64,000 nt of DNA from contig NZ_CP049017.1 in the NCBI RefSeq assembly GCF_014236795.1, positions 2,396,001-2,460,000 on the forward strand, given 5' to 3'. Under the pieces are notes generated by a model. The model had not been told where the DNA came from. It saw only the letters and a program-made list of their open reading frames with translations, and searched no databases. Position 1 is the stretch's first letter, and the number at the start of each line of letters is the position of its first letter. The DNA comes from Xanthomonas theicola. Its GTDB lineage: Bacteria; Pseudomonadota; Gammaproteobacteria; Xanthomonadales; Xanthomonadaceae. Shown one piece after another: positions 1 to 9,372 of this stretch. Both the position numbers and the translations under genes were made by a program.

Positions 1-368
1 CAAGGTCTCGCTGACGTAGCGCCCGGACGGATCACCGGCAGCTCGTGCGGTTTGTCGGCCACCAGCAGATGCGCATCGGCATGGACGATCCGCTCCTCCC
101 CGGCGACCGGCGCCTCGTCGACGACCTCGCGGAAGTAACGCACCTCCAGCCCGACCCGGTATGGCAACGACGCCGGCAGCGGTTGCCCGCGCAGGTCCTG
201 CACGCGGCCGCGCACGCAACGGTCCTGCCATTGCGCCCGCGACACCTGCGGGAAGCGCGCGCGCAATCCGTCCAGCAGCGTCGGCCACGGCCCCGGCGAC
301 AACTGCCAGCGGCTCGGGGCCGGAACGAACGCAGAAGGGGGGGGCGGGGATCGGACATCGCCACGCAT
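1..368 (-). CDS. RluA-family RNA pseudouridine synthase, 5' part only, apparently frameshifted
   Basis: The minus-strand frame from ATG 368 encodes an N-terminal S4-like region and then the start of an RluA-type pseudouridine synthase domain, seen in VHADAHLLVADKPHELPV about residues 95-112. Such enzymes convert uridine to pseudouridine in rRNA or tRNA. The catalytic HRLD region lies beyond the window edge. At about positions 28-31 the expected text after ELPVI (a PSGRYVSETL-like stretch) is out of frame; one extra G in the plus-strand GG at 29-30 would restore it. This could be a sequencing slip or a real disruption. ATG 374 is an alternative start two codons upstream. The gene is divergent from yaeQ, 32 bp away. 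Confidence 0.6.
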   Translation of the reverse strand, partial: MRGDVRSPPPPSAFVPAPSRWQLSPGPWPTLLDGLRARFPQVSRAQWQDRCVRGRVQDLRGQPLPASLPYRVGLEVRYFREVVDEAPVAGEERIVHADAHLLVADKPHELPVIRPGATSARP

Positions 369-400
369 TATCATGGCCGCCCTTTGATCCGGGTAGCCGC

Positions 401-946
401 ATGGCCCTCACCGCCACCCTCCGCAAGGCCGAGCTGCAGATTTCCGACATGGACCGCGGCTACTACGCGGCGCATGCGCTGACCCTGGCCCAGCACCCGT
501 CCGAGACCGACCAGCGGCTGATGGCGCGGCTGCTGACCTTCGCCCTGTACGCCGAGGAGCGCCTGCTGTTCGGCAAGGGCCTGAGCAGCGACGACGAGCC
601 GGACCTGTGGCGGATGGACTACACCGGCGCAATCGAGCAGTGGATCGAGGTCGGCCAACCCGACGAATCGCGCATCCGCAAGGCCTGCGGCCGCGCCCGC
701 GCGGTGATCGTGGCCAACTACGGCGGCCGCGCCGCGGACCTGTGGTGGGAAAAGAACGCTTCCGCGCTGCTCAAGCTCAGGCCGCTGCAGGTGATCGACC
801 TGCCCGGCGACGCAGTCGCCGCGGCCGCCGAGCTGATCCAGCGCAGCATGCGCTTCGACGTGGTGATCCAGGACGGCGAAGTGCAGCTGCTCGGCGACGA
901 CGGCAGCGTCGTCTTCACCCCGACGGTGCGCAAAGCCGCGGCATGA
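401..946 (+). CDS. YaeQ family protein
   Basis: This 181-residue protein begins MALTATLRKAELQISDMDRG and carries the YaeQ-family pattern LTFALYAEERLLFGKGL about residues 47-63, followed by DEPDLW. YaeQ proteins have a PD-(D/E)XK nuclease-like fold; the biological role is not well defined, although E. coli YaeQ was once linked to RfaH-like transcription effects. The length fits the family (about 180 residues). ATG 401 was chosen because homology begins there; the longer upstream reading frame is low-complexity and overlaps the divergent gene. Its TGA overlaps the ATG of the next gene in an ATGA junction, so the two are probably co-transcribed and translationally coupled. Confidence 0.9.
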   Translation: MALTATLRKAELQISDMDRGYYAAHALTLAQHPSETDQRLMARLLTFALYAEERLLFGKGLSSDDEPDLWRMDYTGAIEQWIEVGQPDESRIRKACGRARAVIVANYGGRAADLWWEKNASALLKLRPLQVIDLPGDAVAAAAELIQRSMRFDVVIQDGEVQLLGDDGSVVFTPTVRKAAA

Positions 947-2139
947 GCGCGCGCGCCGAGCCCTTCCGCGTCGACGTCGCGGTCATCGGCGCCGGCGCCG
1001 CCGGGCTGATGTGTGCGCTGACCGCCGGCCGCCGCGGGCGCAGCGTGCGGGTGATCGAGCACGCCAACAAGGTCGGCAAGAAGATCCTGATGTCCGGCGG
1101 CGGGCGCTGCAACTTCACCAACACCGGCACCGGTCCGGACAACTTCCTGTCCGCCAACCCGCACTTCTGCAAGTCGGCGCTGGCGCGCTACCGCCCGGCC
1201 GATTTCGTCGGGATGGTCGAGCGCCATGCCATCGCCTACCACGAAAAGGAACTGGGCCAGTTGTTCTGCGACATCTCCTCCAAGCAGATCGTGCGCATGC
1301 TGGTGGACGAGTGCGAGGCGGCCGGGGTGACGATCCGCGCCCAATGCAGCGTGCGCGGCGTGGAACGCGGCAGCGAGGGTTTCCGCATCGACAGCGACGA
1401 CGGCCCGGTGCACGCCGCCTCGCTGGTCGTGGCCAGCGGCGGACTGTCCATCCCCAGCCTGGGCGCCAGCGGCTTCGGCTACGAACTGGCCCGCCAGTTC
1501 GGCCATGCAGTGCTGCCGACCCGCGCCGGGCTGGTACCACTGACCCTCAGCGGCAAGCACCAGGAGCGGCTGCAGGACCTGTCCGGACTGGCGCTGCCGG
1601 TCGAAGCCAGTTGCAACGGCGCCAGCTTCCGCAATTCCATGCTGATCACCCACCGCGGCATCAGCGGCCCGGCGATCCTGCAGATCTCCTCGTACTGGCA
1701 GCCGGGCGACGACCTGCGCCTGGACCTGCTGCCCGGGCACGACGCGGACGCCTGGCTGCGCGCGCGCAAGCGTCTGCGAGGCGGCGCCGAGCTGCGCACG
1801 GTGCTCGCCGAGGCGATGCCGCGCCGCTTCGCGCAGCGGCTGTGCGAGGCGTGGCTGCCGGACAAGCCGGTGCGCCAGCTGGACGAACCGCAACTGCGCG
1901 CCGCCGCCGCCCTGCTCGGCGCCTGGCCGCTGGTGGCCAGCGGTACCGAGGGCTACCGCACCGCCGAAGTCACACTGGGAGGCGTGGACACCGGCCAGGT
2001 GTCGTCGTCGACGATGGAGTCGCGGCGAATGCCCGGGCTGTACTTCGTCGGCGAGGTGCTCGACGTCAGCGGTTGGCTGGGTGGCTACAACTTCCAGTGG
2101 GCCTGGGCGTCGGGCCATGCCGCTGGCGGAGTGGTTTAA
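943..2139 (+). CDS. NAD(P)/FAD-dependent oxidoreductase, HI0933/YhiN (BaiN-like) family
   Basis: This 398-residue flavoprotein has an N-terminal Rossmann dinucleotide motif GAGAAG at residues 16-21, the family signature SGGGRCNFTN at about 51-60, and a C-terminal FAD-binding segment GLYFVGEVLDVSGWLGGYN. Members of the HI0933 (BaiN/YhiN) family bind FAD; the physiological substrate is generally unknown, so the gene is named only by family. It is cytoplasmic, with no signal peptide or membrane segment. It starts inside the stop codon of yaeQ (ATGA), indicating a two-gene operon. Confidence 0.9.
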   Translation: MSARAEPFRVDVAVIGAGAAGLMCALTAGRRGRSVRVIEHANKVGKKILMSGGGRCNFTNTGTGPDNFLSANPHFCKSALARYRPADFVGMVERHAIAYHEKELGQLFCDISSKQIVRMLVDECEAAGVTIRAQCSVRGVERGSEGFRIDSDDGPVHAASLVVASGGLSIPSLGASGFGYELARQFGHAVLPTRAGLVPLTLSGKHQERLQDLSGLALPVEASCNGASFRNSMLITHRGISGPAILQISSYWQPGDDLRLDLLPGHDADAWLRARKRLRGGAELRTVLAEAMPRRFAQRLCEAWLPDKPVRQLDEPQLRAAAALLGAWPLVASGTEGYRTAEVTLGGVDTGQVSSSTMESRRMPGLYFVGEVLDVSGWLGGYNFQWAWASGHAAGGVV

Positions 2140-2315
2140 AACCGGGATGGGGGATTCGGTACGGCGCTGCGCGCCGTTCGCACTTCGCCTCACCCCGGAA
2201 CGCTCAGCCGGCATGAACCGTTTTGCCAATCCCCAATCCCGACTCCCCAATCTCCGCCAACACATGGACGCCGCCGCAGGCATCGTGTATTAAAACCCCG
2301 TCTCCGGGAGGCTTC

Positions 2316-4388
2316 ATGCAGATAGGCAAAGACACCACCCTGCGCCTGATGATCGTCGACGACAGTGGTGAAAACGCCGAGACGATCGTCAGCAGCCTGC
2401 GCAACAGCGGTATCGCCGTGCGGCCGTCGCGGCCGCAGCACGCAGAGGAACTGGACGCCATGCTGGCCGCACAGCCGATCGATCTGGTGCTGAGCGCGCC
2501 GTCGCAGGCGATCCCGCTGTCGCAGGTGTTGCAGCGCGTGGGCGCCAGCGGCAAGGACATCCCGGTGATCCTGCTCGCCGACAGCATCGACGAGAACGAA
2601 TGGGTCGAGGCGGTGGCCGGCGGCGCCCGCGCGATCGCCCTGCGGCAGCGCCCCGAACATCTGCTGTCGGTGCTGCGCAACACCTGGGCCGACCTGCACG
2701 CGCGCCGCGGGCTGCGCCGGATCGAGGCGCAGATGCGCGAGACCGAGCGCCGCTGCGACGCGCTGATCGCGTCCTCGCGCGACCCGATCGCCTACATCCA
2801 CGAAGGCATGCACATCCGCGCCAACGAGGCCTACCTGGAGAAGTTCGGCTTCGCCTCGTTCGAGGATGTCGAGGGCGTTTCGCTGCTGGACATGGTCGCG
2901 CCGCAGCACGTGGAGGAGTTCAAGCAGCTGTTGAAGTCGCTGGGCAAGGGCGAGCCGCCACCGGCGCAGTACCAGGTCGACGCGCGCACCATGGAAGGCG
3001 AGAGCTTCCCGGCGACCATGGAGTTCGCCACCGCCAGCTACGAAGGCGAGGCCTGCGTGCAGGTGGTGTTCCGCCGCCGCGAGGAACTCGATCCGGAACT
3101 GGCGCGCGAGGTCGAGGACCTGCGCCAGCGCGACCAGGTCACCGGCCTGCTCAACCGCCCGACCTTCATGCTGGCGCTGGAGAACGCGGTGGCGCAGGTC
3201 GGCCGCGGCGACGGCCACTACGGTTTCCTGCTGGTCGAGCCGGACCACTACACGCGGCTGCTGGCCGACATCGGCCTGGACTCGGCCGATGCGCTGGTGG
3301 CGACGGTGGCCCAGCACCTGGTCGCGGCGATCGACGGCGACGTGCAGGCGGCGCGCTTCGGCGAGCACACCTTTGCGCTGTTGCTGCAGGGCGACTACGC
3401 GCGCACCTCGGCGCAGGCCAAGCGCCTGCTCGACGCCTACGCGGCGCACGTGTTCAGTGTCGGCGAGCGCTCGGCCACGGTCACCGCCAGCATCGGCGGG
3501 GTGCAGATCGGCGAGAAGATCGCCACCGTCGGCCAGGTCCTGGCGCGGGCCAGCGAGAACGTGCAGGCCATGGTCGAGCTGGGAGGCAACGCCTGCAAGA
3601 TCTTCGACCCCGGCGCCGCCGACCGCATCGAGGAGGAGCGCATCCAGCGCTGGGTGCAGCACCTGCGCGAGGCGCTGGCCGGCGACGGCTTCCTGCTGCA
3701 CTACCAGCCGGTGCTTAACCTGCAGGGGGAGCCGCACGAACTGTACGAGGCCTACCTGCACCTGGAGCGCAACGACGAGATCATCGGGCCGACCACCATT
3801 CTCGGCATCGCCGCCGAGCACGGGCTGATGGCCGAGATCGACCGCTGGGTGGTGTCGCGCGCGATCGCGGTGATCGGCGAGCGCCAGCGTGCCGGCCATG
3901 CCACCAGCCTGATGGTCAAGATCAGCCCGGACGCCTTCGCCGACCTGAAGATGGTCGAACTGATCCGGCGCGAACTGGCCGCGCAGGGCGTGCCCGGCGA
4001 ACGCCTGTGGCTGCAGACGGCGGAGGCCAAGGTGTTCACCCACCTGCGCAACGCGCAGCAATTCCTCGCCGATACCACCATCCTGGGCTGCAAGGTCGGA
4101 CTGGAGCAGTTCGGCTCGGGCCTGGACTCGTTCCAGTTGCTGGCGCACTTCCAGCCCTCGTTCCTGAAGCTGGATCGCGGCTTCACCAAGGATCTGACGC
4201 AGACCCGCGAGCATCAGGAGAAGGTCCGCGAGATCACCGAGCGTGCGCAATTGGCCCGGATCCGCACCATCGCCGAATTCGTCGCCGACGCCGGCTCGAT
4301 GAGCCTGCTGTTCAGCGCTGGCGTCGACTACGTGCAGGGCGAATTCGTCGCCCTCCCGGGACCGGGGATGACCTTCGATTTCGCCTGA
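2316..4388 (+). CDS. fimX: FimX-like c-di-GMP effector (REC-PAS-degenerate GGDEF-degenerate EAL)
   Basis: The 690-residue product has an N-terminal receiver-like domain (LMIVDDSGENAETIVSSL near residue 11), a PAS domain (about 150-260), a GGDEF domain whose active site reads GEHTF at 349-353, and an EAL domain whose signature reads EAYL at 478-481, with EQFGSG in place of DDFGTG. Both catalytic sites are degenerate, as in Pseudomonas and Xanthomonas FimX, where the EAL domain binds c-di-GMP and works with a PilZ-domain protein and PilB in type IV pilus assembly at a cell pole. The length (about 690) also matches. The start at 2316 has a good Shine-Dalgarno sequence (CGGGAGG at 2304-2310). The role is inferred from domain order and degenerate motifs. 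Confidence 0.85.
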   Translation: MQIGKDTTLRLMIVDDSGENAETIVSSLRNSGIAVRPSRPQHAEELDAMLAAQPIDLVLSAPSQAIPLSQVLQRVGASGKDIPVILLADSIDENEWVEAVAGGARAIALRQRPEHLLSVLRNTWADLHARRGLRRIEAQMRETERRCDALIASSRDPIAYIHEGMHIRANEAYLEKFGFASFEDVEGVSLLDMVAPQHVEEFKQLLKSLGKGEPPPAQYQVDARTMEGESFPATMEFATASYEGEACVQVVFRRREELDPELAREVEDLRQRDQVTGLLNRPTFMLALENAVAQVGRGDGHYGFLLVEPDHYTRLLADIGLDSADALVATVAQHLVAAIDGDVQAARFGEHTFALLLQGDYARTSAQAKRLLDAYAAHVFSVGERSATVTASIGGVQIGEKIATVGQVLARASENVQAMVELGGNACKIFDPGAADRIEEERIQRWVQHLREALAGDGFLLHYQPVLNLQGEPHELYEAYLHLERNDEIIGPTTILGIAAEHGLMAEIDRWVVSRAIAVIGERQRAGHATSLMVKISPDAFADLKMVELIRRELAAQGVPGERLWLQTAEAKVFTHLRNAQQFLADTTILGCKVGLEQFGSGLDSFQLLAHFQPSFLKLDRGFTKDLTQTREHQEKVREITERAQLARIRTIAEFVADAGSMSLLFSAGVDYVQGEFVALPGPGMTFDFA

Positions 4389-4499
4389 AGGCCGGGACTC
4401 GGGAGTCGGAACCGGGGACTCGGAAAAGCACGGATCGACGCGGCGATGCCGCGGGGCAGGATGCGAGGACGATTCCCGCCCCGCTCGGTTCGGGCCCCC

Positions 4500-5384
4500 T
4501 CAACTCACTATCGCACTGCTGTGCGAAACACGCAGCGTGGCGATGCGCTCGGACAGCGGCGGGTGGCTCATGAACAATCTGCGCAGGCCGTGGCCCAGGC
4601 CGCCGGCGATGCCGAACGCCTGCACTTGCGCCGGCAGCGTGCTCTGCCCGTGGTTGAGTTCCAGCCGCTGCAGCGCCGCGATCATCTTGCTGCGCCCGGC
4701 CAGGCTGGCGCCGCCGGCATCGGCGCGGAACTCGCGGTAGCGCGAGAACCACATCGCGATCATCGTCGCAAACAGGCCGAACACCATCTCCAGCACCATC
4801 ACGATCGCGTAGTAGGCCAGGCCGCGGCGGCCGTCGCGGTTGCCGGACAGGTAGCTGTCCACCACCCCGCCGACCACCCGCGCCAGCACGATCACGAAGG
4901 TGTTCAGTACGCCCTGCAGCAGGGCCATGGTCACCATGTCGCCATTGGCGATATGACTGATCTCGTGGCCGAGCACCGCCTCGGCCTCGTCCTCGGTCAT
5001 GTTCTGCAACAAGCCGGTGGACACCGCCACCAATGCGTTGTTGCGGTTGGCGCCGGTGGCGAAGGCGTTGATCTCCGGTCCGTCGTAGACCGCCACTTCG
5101 GGCATGCCGATGCCCGCGGCCTGCGCCTGCCGCTGCACCGTCTGCAGCAGCCAGCGCTCGGTCCGGTCGCGCGGCTCGGTGATGACCTGCGCGCCGGTGG
5201 CGCGCTTGGCCATGAACTTGGACAGTAGCAGCGACACCAGCGAGCCGCCGAAGCCGAACAGCGCGGCCATCACCAGCAGGCCGCCCATCTGGTTGGGATT
5301 GACCCCGAATACGGACATGACGATGCCGGCCAGCGCCAGCACCGCCAGATTGGTGATGAGGAACAGGGCGATTCGATTGAGCAT
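4500..5384 (-). CDS. htpX: Membrane zinc metalloprotease HtpX
   Basis: The 294-residue protein has two N-terminal membrane helices (residues 5-27 and 33-55), a zinc-binding HEISH motif at 140-144, two further hydrophobic segments (about 152-175 and 190-215), and a third zinc ligand in FRADAGGA. This is the M48 family heat-shock protease that degrades misfolded inner-membrane proteins with FtsH. ATG 5384 lies just before the first membrane helix and has GGAG upstream. The upstream DNA holds the perfect palindrome CTTGAATTCAAG at about 5448-5459, which contains a CTTGAA sigma-32-like -35 box; the -10 match is poor, so heat regulation is only plausible. The next gene is divergent, 103 bp away. 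Confidence 0.95.
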   Translation of the reverse strand: MLNRIALFLITNLAVLALAGIVMSVFGVNPNQMGGLLVMAALFGFGGSLVSLLLSKFMAKRATGAQVITEPRDRTERWLLQTVQRQAQAAGIGMPEVAVYDGPEINAFATGANRNNALVAVSTGLLQNMTEDEAEAVLGHEISHIANGDMVTMALLQGVLNTFVIVLARVVGGVVDSYLSGNRDGRRGLAYYAIVMVLEMVFGLFATMIAMWFSRYREFRADAGGASLAGRSKMIAALQRLELNHGQSTLPAQVQAFGIAGGLGHGLRRLFMSHPPLSERIATLRVSHSSAIVS

Positions 5385-5487
5385 GTCGACGTGGACTCCG
5401 CACCAGGAAAAATGAGGGATTTGCCTGAATCTGCGGCACAGACCGCTTGAATTCAAGCGCTTATCTGACCGACGATTCAGCTTGCCC

Positions 5488-6396
5488 ATGTCTTCGCCTC
5501 CCTACCGCGGCCGTTTCGCGCCCTCGCCCAGCGGCCCGCTGCACCTGGGCTCGCTGCTCGCCGCCTTCGGTAGCTGGTTGCACGCGCGCCATGCCGGCGG
5601 CCAATGGCTGCTGCGCATCGAGGACGTGGACCGGCCGCGCAGCGCGGCCGGCGCGGTCGAGCGCCAACTCGCCAGCCTGCGCGCCCACGGTCTGGACGCG
5701 GATGGACCGGTGTCGCGCCAGAGCGAGCGCGGCGCGGCCTACCACGCCGCGGCGCAGCGGCTGCTGCAGGCCGGCCAGGCGTTCGCCTGCAGTTGCAGCC
5801 GCAGCGAACTGGCCGCGCAGGGCGGCGTGCACCATCGCTGCGTGGCCGCGCAGGCGCGGCCGCGGCCGGCGCTGCGCCTGCGAGTGGCGCCGGGCAGCGT
5901 GGTCGCGTTTCGCGACGGCGTGCGCGGCGCCGTCGCCCAGGACGTGTACGCCGAGGTCGGCGATTTCGTGCTGCTGCGCGCCGACGGTGGCTGGGCCTAC
6001 CAGTTGGCGGTGGTGGTCGACGACGCCGCGCAGGGCATCAGCCACGTGGTGCGCGGCGCCGACCTGCTCGATTCCACGCCGCGGCAGATTCTGCTGCAGC
6101 GCGCGCTGGGCCTGCCGACGCCCCACTACCTGCATCTGCCGCTGCTACTCGGCGCCGACGGCCGCAAGCTGTCCAAGTCGCATGCGGCGCTGCCGCTGGA
6201 CGACACCGATCCGCTGCCCGCGCTGCGCCTGGCCTGGGCGCTGCTGGGCCAGGCGCCGGCGGCGCTGGCCGGGGCCGGGTCGGTGGCCGCGCTGCTGGCG
6301 GCGGCGTTGCGCATGTTCGAGCCGGCGCGGCTGCCGGCGCAGGATCGGGCACTGCCGAACGCCACCGCCATCCCCAGCGACACCAAGGCTGACTAG
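5488..6396 (+). CDS. gluQ: Glutamyl-Q tRNA(Asp) synthetase
   Basis: The 302-residue protein is a shortened class I glutamyl-tRNA synthetase that lacks the anticodon-binding domain. It activates glutamate and transfers it to queuosine at position 34 of tRNA-Asp. The HIGH-type signature is [13 protein letters not shown] at about residues 9-21, the KMSKS equivalent is RKLSKSH near 228, and the zinc-site region is CSCSRSEL plus HHRC. An in-frame TTG two codons upstream is a less likely start. The substrate base is queuosine, and queG, the last-step queuosine enzyme, lies 10.5 kb downstream. A TAGAAT -10-like box at 6394-6399 overlaps its stop and probably serves the next gene. Confidence 0.93.
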   Translation: MSSPPYRGRFAPSPSGPLHLGSLLAAFGSWLHARHAGGQWLLRIEDVDRPRSAAGAVERQLASLRAHGLDADGPVSRQSERGAAYHAAAQRLLQAGQAFACSCSRSELAAQGGVHHRCVAAQARPRPALRLRVAPGSVVAFRDGVRGAVAQDVYAEVGDFVLLRADGGWAYQLAVVVDDAAQGISHVVRGADLLDSTPRQILLQRALGLPTPHYLHLPLLLGADGRKLSKSHAALPLDDTDPLPALRLAWALLGQAPAALAGAGSVAALLAAALRMFEPARLPAQDRALPNATAIPSDTKAD

Positions 6397-6455
6397 AATC
6401 GGGAGTGTCGGCCGCAACCCGGCCCTCTCCCTCGTCATCCATCCGGAGCGAATCC

Positions 6456-7196
6456 ATGACATCACGCGTTGCGCTGGTCACTGGCGGTACCGGCGGCATC
6501 GGGACCGCGATCTGCGAGCGGCTGGCCGCGCAGGGCCACCGCGTAACCAGCAACTACCGCGACGAAGGCAAGGCTCGCGCTTGGCAGCAGCGCCTGCGCC
6601 AGCGCGGCCACGACATCGCCCTGGTCGCCGGCGACGTCGCCTCGCCTGCGCAGGCGCAGGCGCTGGTAGAGGAGGTGGAACGGCAATTCGGTCCGGTCGA
6701 AGTGCTGGTCAACAACGCCGGCATCACCCGCGACACCACTTTCCACAAGATGACCGCCGAGCAGTGGCACGAGGTCATCAACACCAATCTCAACTCCGTG
6801 TTCAACGTCACCCGCCCGGTGATCGAAGGCATGCGCCGACAGCGTTGGGGCCGGGTCATCCAGATCAGTTCGATCAACGGCCTGAAGGGCCAGTACGGCC
6901 AAGCCAACTACGCCGCGGCCAAGGCCGGCATGCACGGCTTCACCATCTCCCTGGCGCGCGAGAACGCCGGCTACGGCATCACCGTCAACACGGTGTCGCC
7001 GGGCTATGTGGCCACCGACATGGTGATGGCGGTTCCGGAAGAGGTGCGCGCCAAGATCATCGCCGACATCCCCACCGGGCGTCTCGGCAAGCCGGAGGAG
7101 ATCGCCTATGCGGTGGCGTTTCTGGTCGCCGAAGAAGCGGCCTGGATCACCGGCTCCAACCTCGACATCAATGGCGGCCACCATATGGGCTGGTAG
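6456..7196 (+). CDS. phaB: Acetoacetyl-CoA reductase (NADPH), PhaB/PhbB type
   Basis: This 246-residue short-chain dehydrogenase has the cofactor motif TGGTGGIG (residues 9-16), NNAG at 86-89 and a Ser139-Tyr152-Lys156 catalytic triad. The pattern GRVIQISSINGLKGQYGQAN and the C-terminal DINGGHHMGW are characteristic of PhaB, which reduces acetoacetyl-CoA to (R)-3-hydroxybutyryl-CoA for polyhydroxyalkanoate synthesis. FabG is the main alternative, but the next gene encodes the PHA regulator PhaR, which supports PhaB. The start has CGGAGC upstream at the expected spacing. A strong intrinsic terminator follows at 7301-7331. No PHA synthase gene is in this window. Confidence 0.88.
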   Translation: MTSRVALVTGGTGGIGTAICERLAAQGHRVTSNYRDEGKARAWQQRLRQRGHDIALVAGDVASPAQAQALVEEVERQFGPVEVLVNNAGITRDTTFHKMTAEQWHEVINTNLNSVFNVTRPVIEGMRRQRWGRVIQISSINGLKGQYGQANYAAAKAGMHGFTISLARENAGYGITVNTVSPGYVATDMVMAVPEEVRAKIIADIPTGRLGKPEEIAYAVAFLVAEEAAWITGSNLDINGGHHMGW

Positions 7197-7300
7197 CGAT
7201 GGGCTGGTAGCGGGTGCTGAACCGCTCAGCATGCAGGCGGCTGCCACGAGGTTGCGTTACCACCGCTATGCTGCAACTGGCGCGGCGCATGCTGCATCCT

Positions 7301-7331
7301 TGCTGCGCCCATGCTGCGCAGCATTTTTTTT
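7301..7331 (+). terminator. Rho-independent terminator after phaB
   Basis: TGCTGCGC at 7301-7308 pairs perfectly with GCGCAGCA at 7316-7323 around a 7-nt loop, followed at once by eight T residues (7324-7331). This is a textbook intrinsic terminator on the plus strand, 105 bp after the phaB stop and 93 bp before phaR. The inner sequence also forms the 14-bp palindrome ATGCTGCGCAGCAT at 7311-7324, so a second role as a protein-binding site is possible. Confidence 0.8.
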
Positions 7332-7423
7332 GCCCCGATGCCGGGATTCAGGGACTTGCGGCTGTTGCAAGCCCTGTTGCGCTGCGCCATGCTGCGCGTC
7401 TCCCGTCACAGAGCGAACGCTTC

Positions 7424-7936
7424 ATGGCTGAGATCCGCATCATCAAGAAGTATCCCAATCGCCGCCTCTACGACACCGAAATCTCCAGTTACATCACCAT
7501 CGAAGACGTACGCCAGCTGATCATCGACGGCGAGGAATTCGAGATCCGCGACGCCAAGACCGGCGAAGACCTCAGCCGCGCGGTCCTGCTGCAGATCATC
7601 GCCGACCAGGAGCAGGACGGCGAACCGATGCTGTCCACCCAGTTGCTCAGCCAGATCATCCGCTTCTACGGCGATTCGCTGCAGGGCTTCATGGGCAACT
7701 ACCTGGAGCGCAGCATGCAGGTGTTCCTGGACCAGCAGCAGCAGTTCCGCCAGCAGATGGGCAACCTGCTCGGACAGACGCCGTGGACCATGATGAACCA
7801 GTTGACCGAGCGCAACCTGGAGTTGTGGCAGGAATTCCAGCGCAACCTTGGCGCCGGTTTCGGCCGCGCCGCGTCCAGCGCCAAGCCAAGCGAGCCGCCG
7901 GCCGGCGGCGCCGCACCGAAGTCGCGGCCGCGCTGA
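7424..7936 (+). CDS. phaR: Polyhydroxyalkanoate synthesis regulator PhaR
   Basis: The 170-residue protein opens with the PhaR DNA-binding N-terminal domain (IIKKYPNRRLYDTEISSYIT, about residues 5-24, then EDVRQLI) and continues with the PHB-accumulation regulatory domain (LLSQIIRFYGDSLQGFMGNY and a Gln-rich helix at about 105-116). PhaR is a repressor that senses PHA granules and controls phasin genes and its own gene. The C-terminal 25 residues are Pro/Ala/Ser-rich. It follows phaB but sits behind a terminator, so it likely has its own promoter in the TGC-rich DNA at 7332-7423. Confidence 0.92.
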   Translation: MAEIRIIKKYPNRRLYDTEISSYITIEDVRQLIIDGEEFEIRDAKTGEDLSRAVLLQIIADQEQDGEPMLSTQLLSQIIRFYGDSLQGFMGNYLERSMQVFLDQQQQFRQQMGNLLGQTPWTMMNQLTERNLELWQEFQRNLGAGFGRAASSAKPSEPPAGGAAPKSRPR

Positions 7937-8189
7937 GCCGCGCGGCAACCTTCTTCAGCCGCTTGCAACCCTGTAGGAGCGGCTCTACGTGGCCTCGGGC
8001 CATCGGTCGCGACAGGCTTCACCGGTAAAGCTCCTCGCGACTGAAGGGCGCCTCGAACAACCTCGATTCTTCCGTTTGAGCTGTTCGGCAAGGCGACAGG
8101 CATCGCCATGCCTCCCGGTCGAAGGGGCGCGAAAAGCCGATCCATGTCATTTCAAACTCGGATTGCGGCCCGCCAGCCGCTGTTTCCGG

Positions 8190-9198
8190 TCATGCCGGCA
8201 CGATCCCCTGGTTCTGCAGCCGCGCCAGTCGCATCAGGTTGTGTGCGGCACCCTTCAAGCCGATCACCACCCGGGCACGCGCCAGGCCAATCGTGCGCAG
8301 GCATTTGCGAGTCGGGCAAACGGGTGCTCGCCGAACGCCCGATCCTTGGCGATGCGATGGTTCCGACGCTGCTGGGCCGCACGCAGCGGCTTGTCCGCCC
8401 GACCCTTGTGTTGGATGTCCGCGCGGTCGCCTTCTCGCCTGAGTTCGGTTTCCCGCGCCTGGCGGGCATAGGCGCTGTCGGCCCGTACCATGCGCCCGGT
8501 GTTGGCCGGATCGAGCAGCGTCTCCAAGCGCCGGCTGTCGTGCACGTTGGCCGCGCTCACCTCGTACCGCCGGATGCCCCCCCCCCAGCGCCGATCCGTG
8601 TTGGCGTGCAGCTTGTCGCCATAATGGGCGTTGCCGTGCTTGAGCGTCCAGCGCGCCTGCACGTCCTTCTGCCGCCGCTTGGCCGGGCTCCCGTCCTGTG
8701 GAACCTTGCCCTGCTTGATCCGGGCGTTCTCTTCGCGCGTGTTGCGCTGCATCGGTGCGCTGACGATGCTCGCATCGATGATCTGTCCGCCCCGGGCAAT
8801 GAATCCGGCCAGCGGCAGTTGCCCGCTCAGCGCCGCGCTGGTGTCCCCGATCAGATCCTGCTTCTTGAGCCGCTCACGCCACACCCAGACCGTCTTGGCG
8901 TCCGGCGCCTTGCCGCTGTACTCCAGTCCGAGAAAGCGCCGGAAGCTGCAACGGTCCAGCACTTGGTACTCCAGTGCCTCGTCGGACAGGTTGTACAACT
9001 CCAGCAACAGCAGCAGCCGGATCATCAGCTCCGTCGGCCGCGCCGGGGGCCGCCCTGAGCGCCCGCGCCCAGGCGAAGTCGGCCATCGATCACCGCTGCG
9101 ATCGCGGCGAAGTCGATGTGCCGCAACGACTGCTCAAGCGGATCGCTCAATGGCTGGCGCTTGGCTTCGCGTTCGGCTCCGGCAAACAGACTGTTCAT
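8190..9198 (-). pseudogene. Decayed IS5-family transposase
   Basis: A recognisable IS5-group transposase begins at MNSLFAGAEREAKRQPLSDP (ATG 9198), continues as RLLLLLELYNLSDEALEYQV and GGQIIDASIVSAPMQRNTRE (first catalytic Asp), then AHYGDKLHANTD and RADSAYA (second Asp), and ends at TGA 8190 after a tail reading like GLKGAAHNLMRLARL. The frame breaks near 9045 (after LGAGAQGG) and again near 8290 (after HPFARL), so no functional enzyme can be made. Clear terminal inverted repeats were not found; the element probably extends to about 9260 on the right. Confidence 0.8.
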
Positions 9199-9372
9199 CG
9201 GCTTCTGACCCTGGTTGGCTGGGGAACTATGATGCGCCAAGGATCGGGGGGTTTTTAGAGATTCCCGGAAGTCGCTCCACAAATGCCACCACCTACAACC
9301 AGACACTGCAGCTGGCCGCCATCGGCCGCCGCCCCTGCATCGGCTCTGCGATGCAGACGCTGCGCCCTCGGC

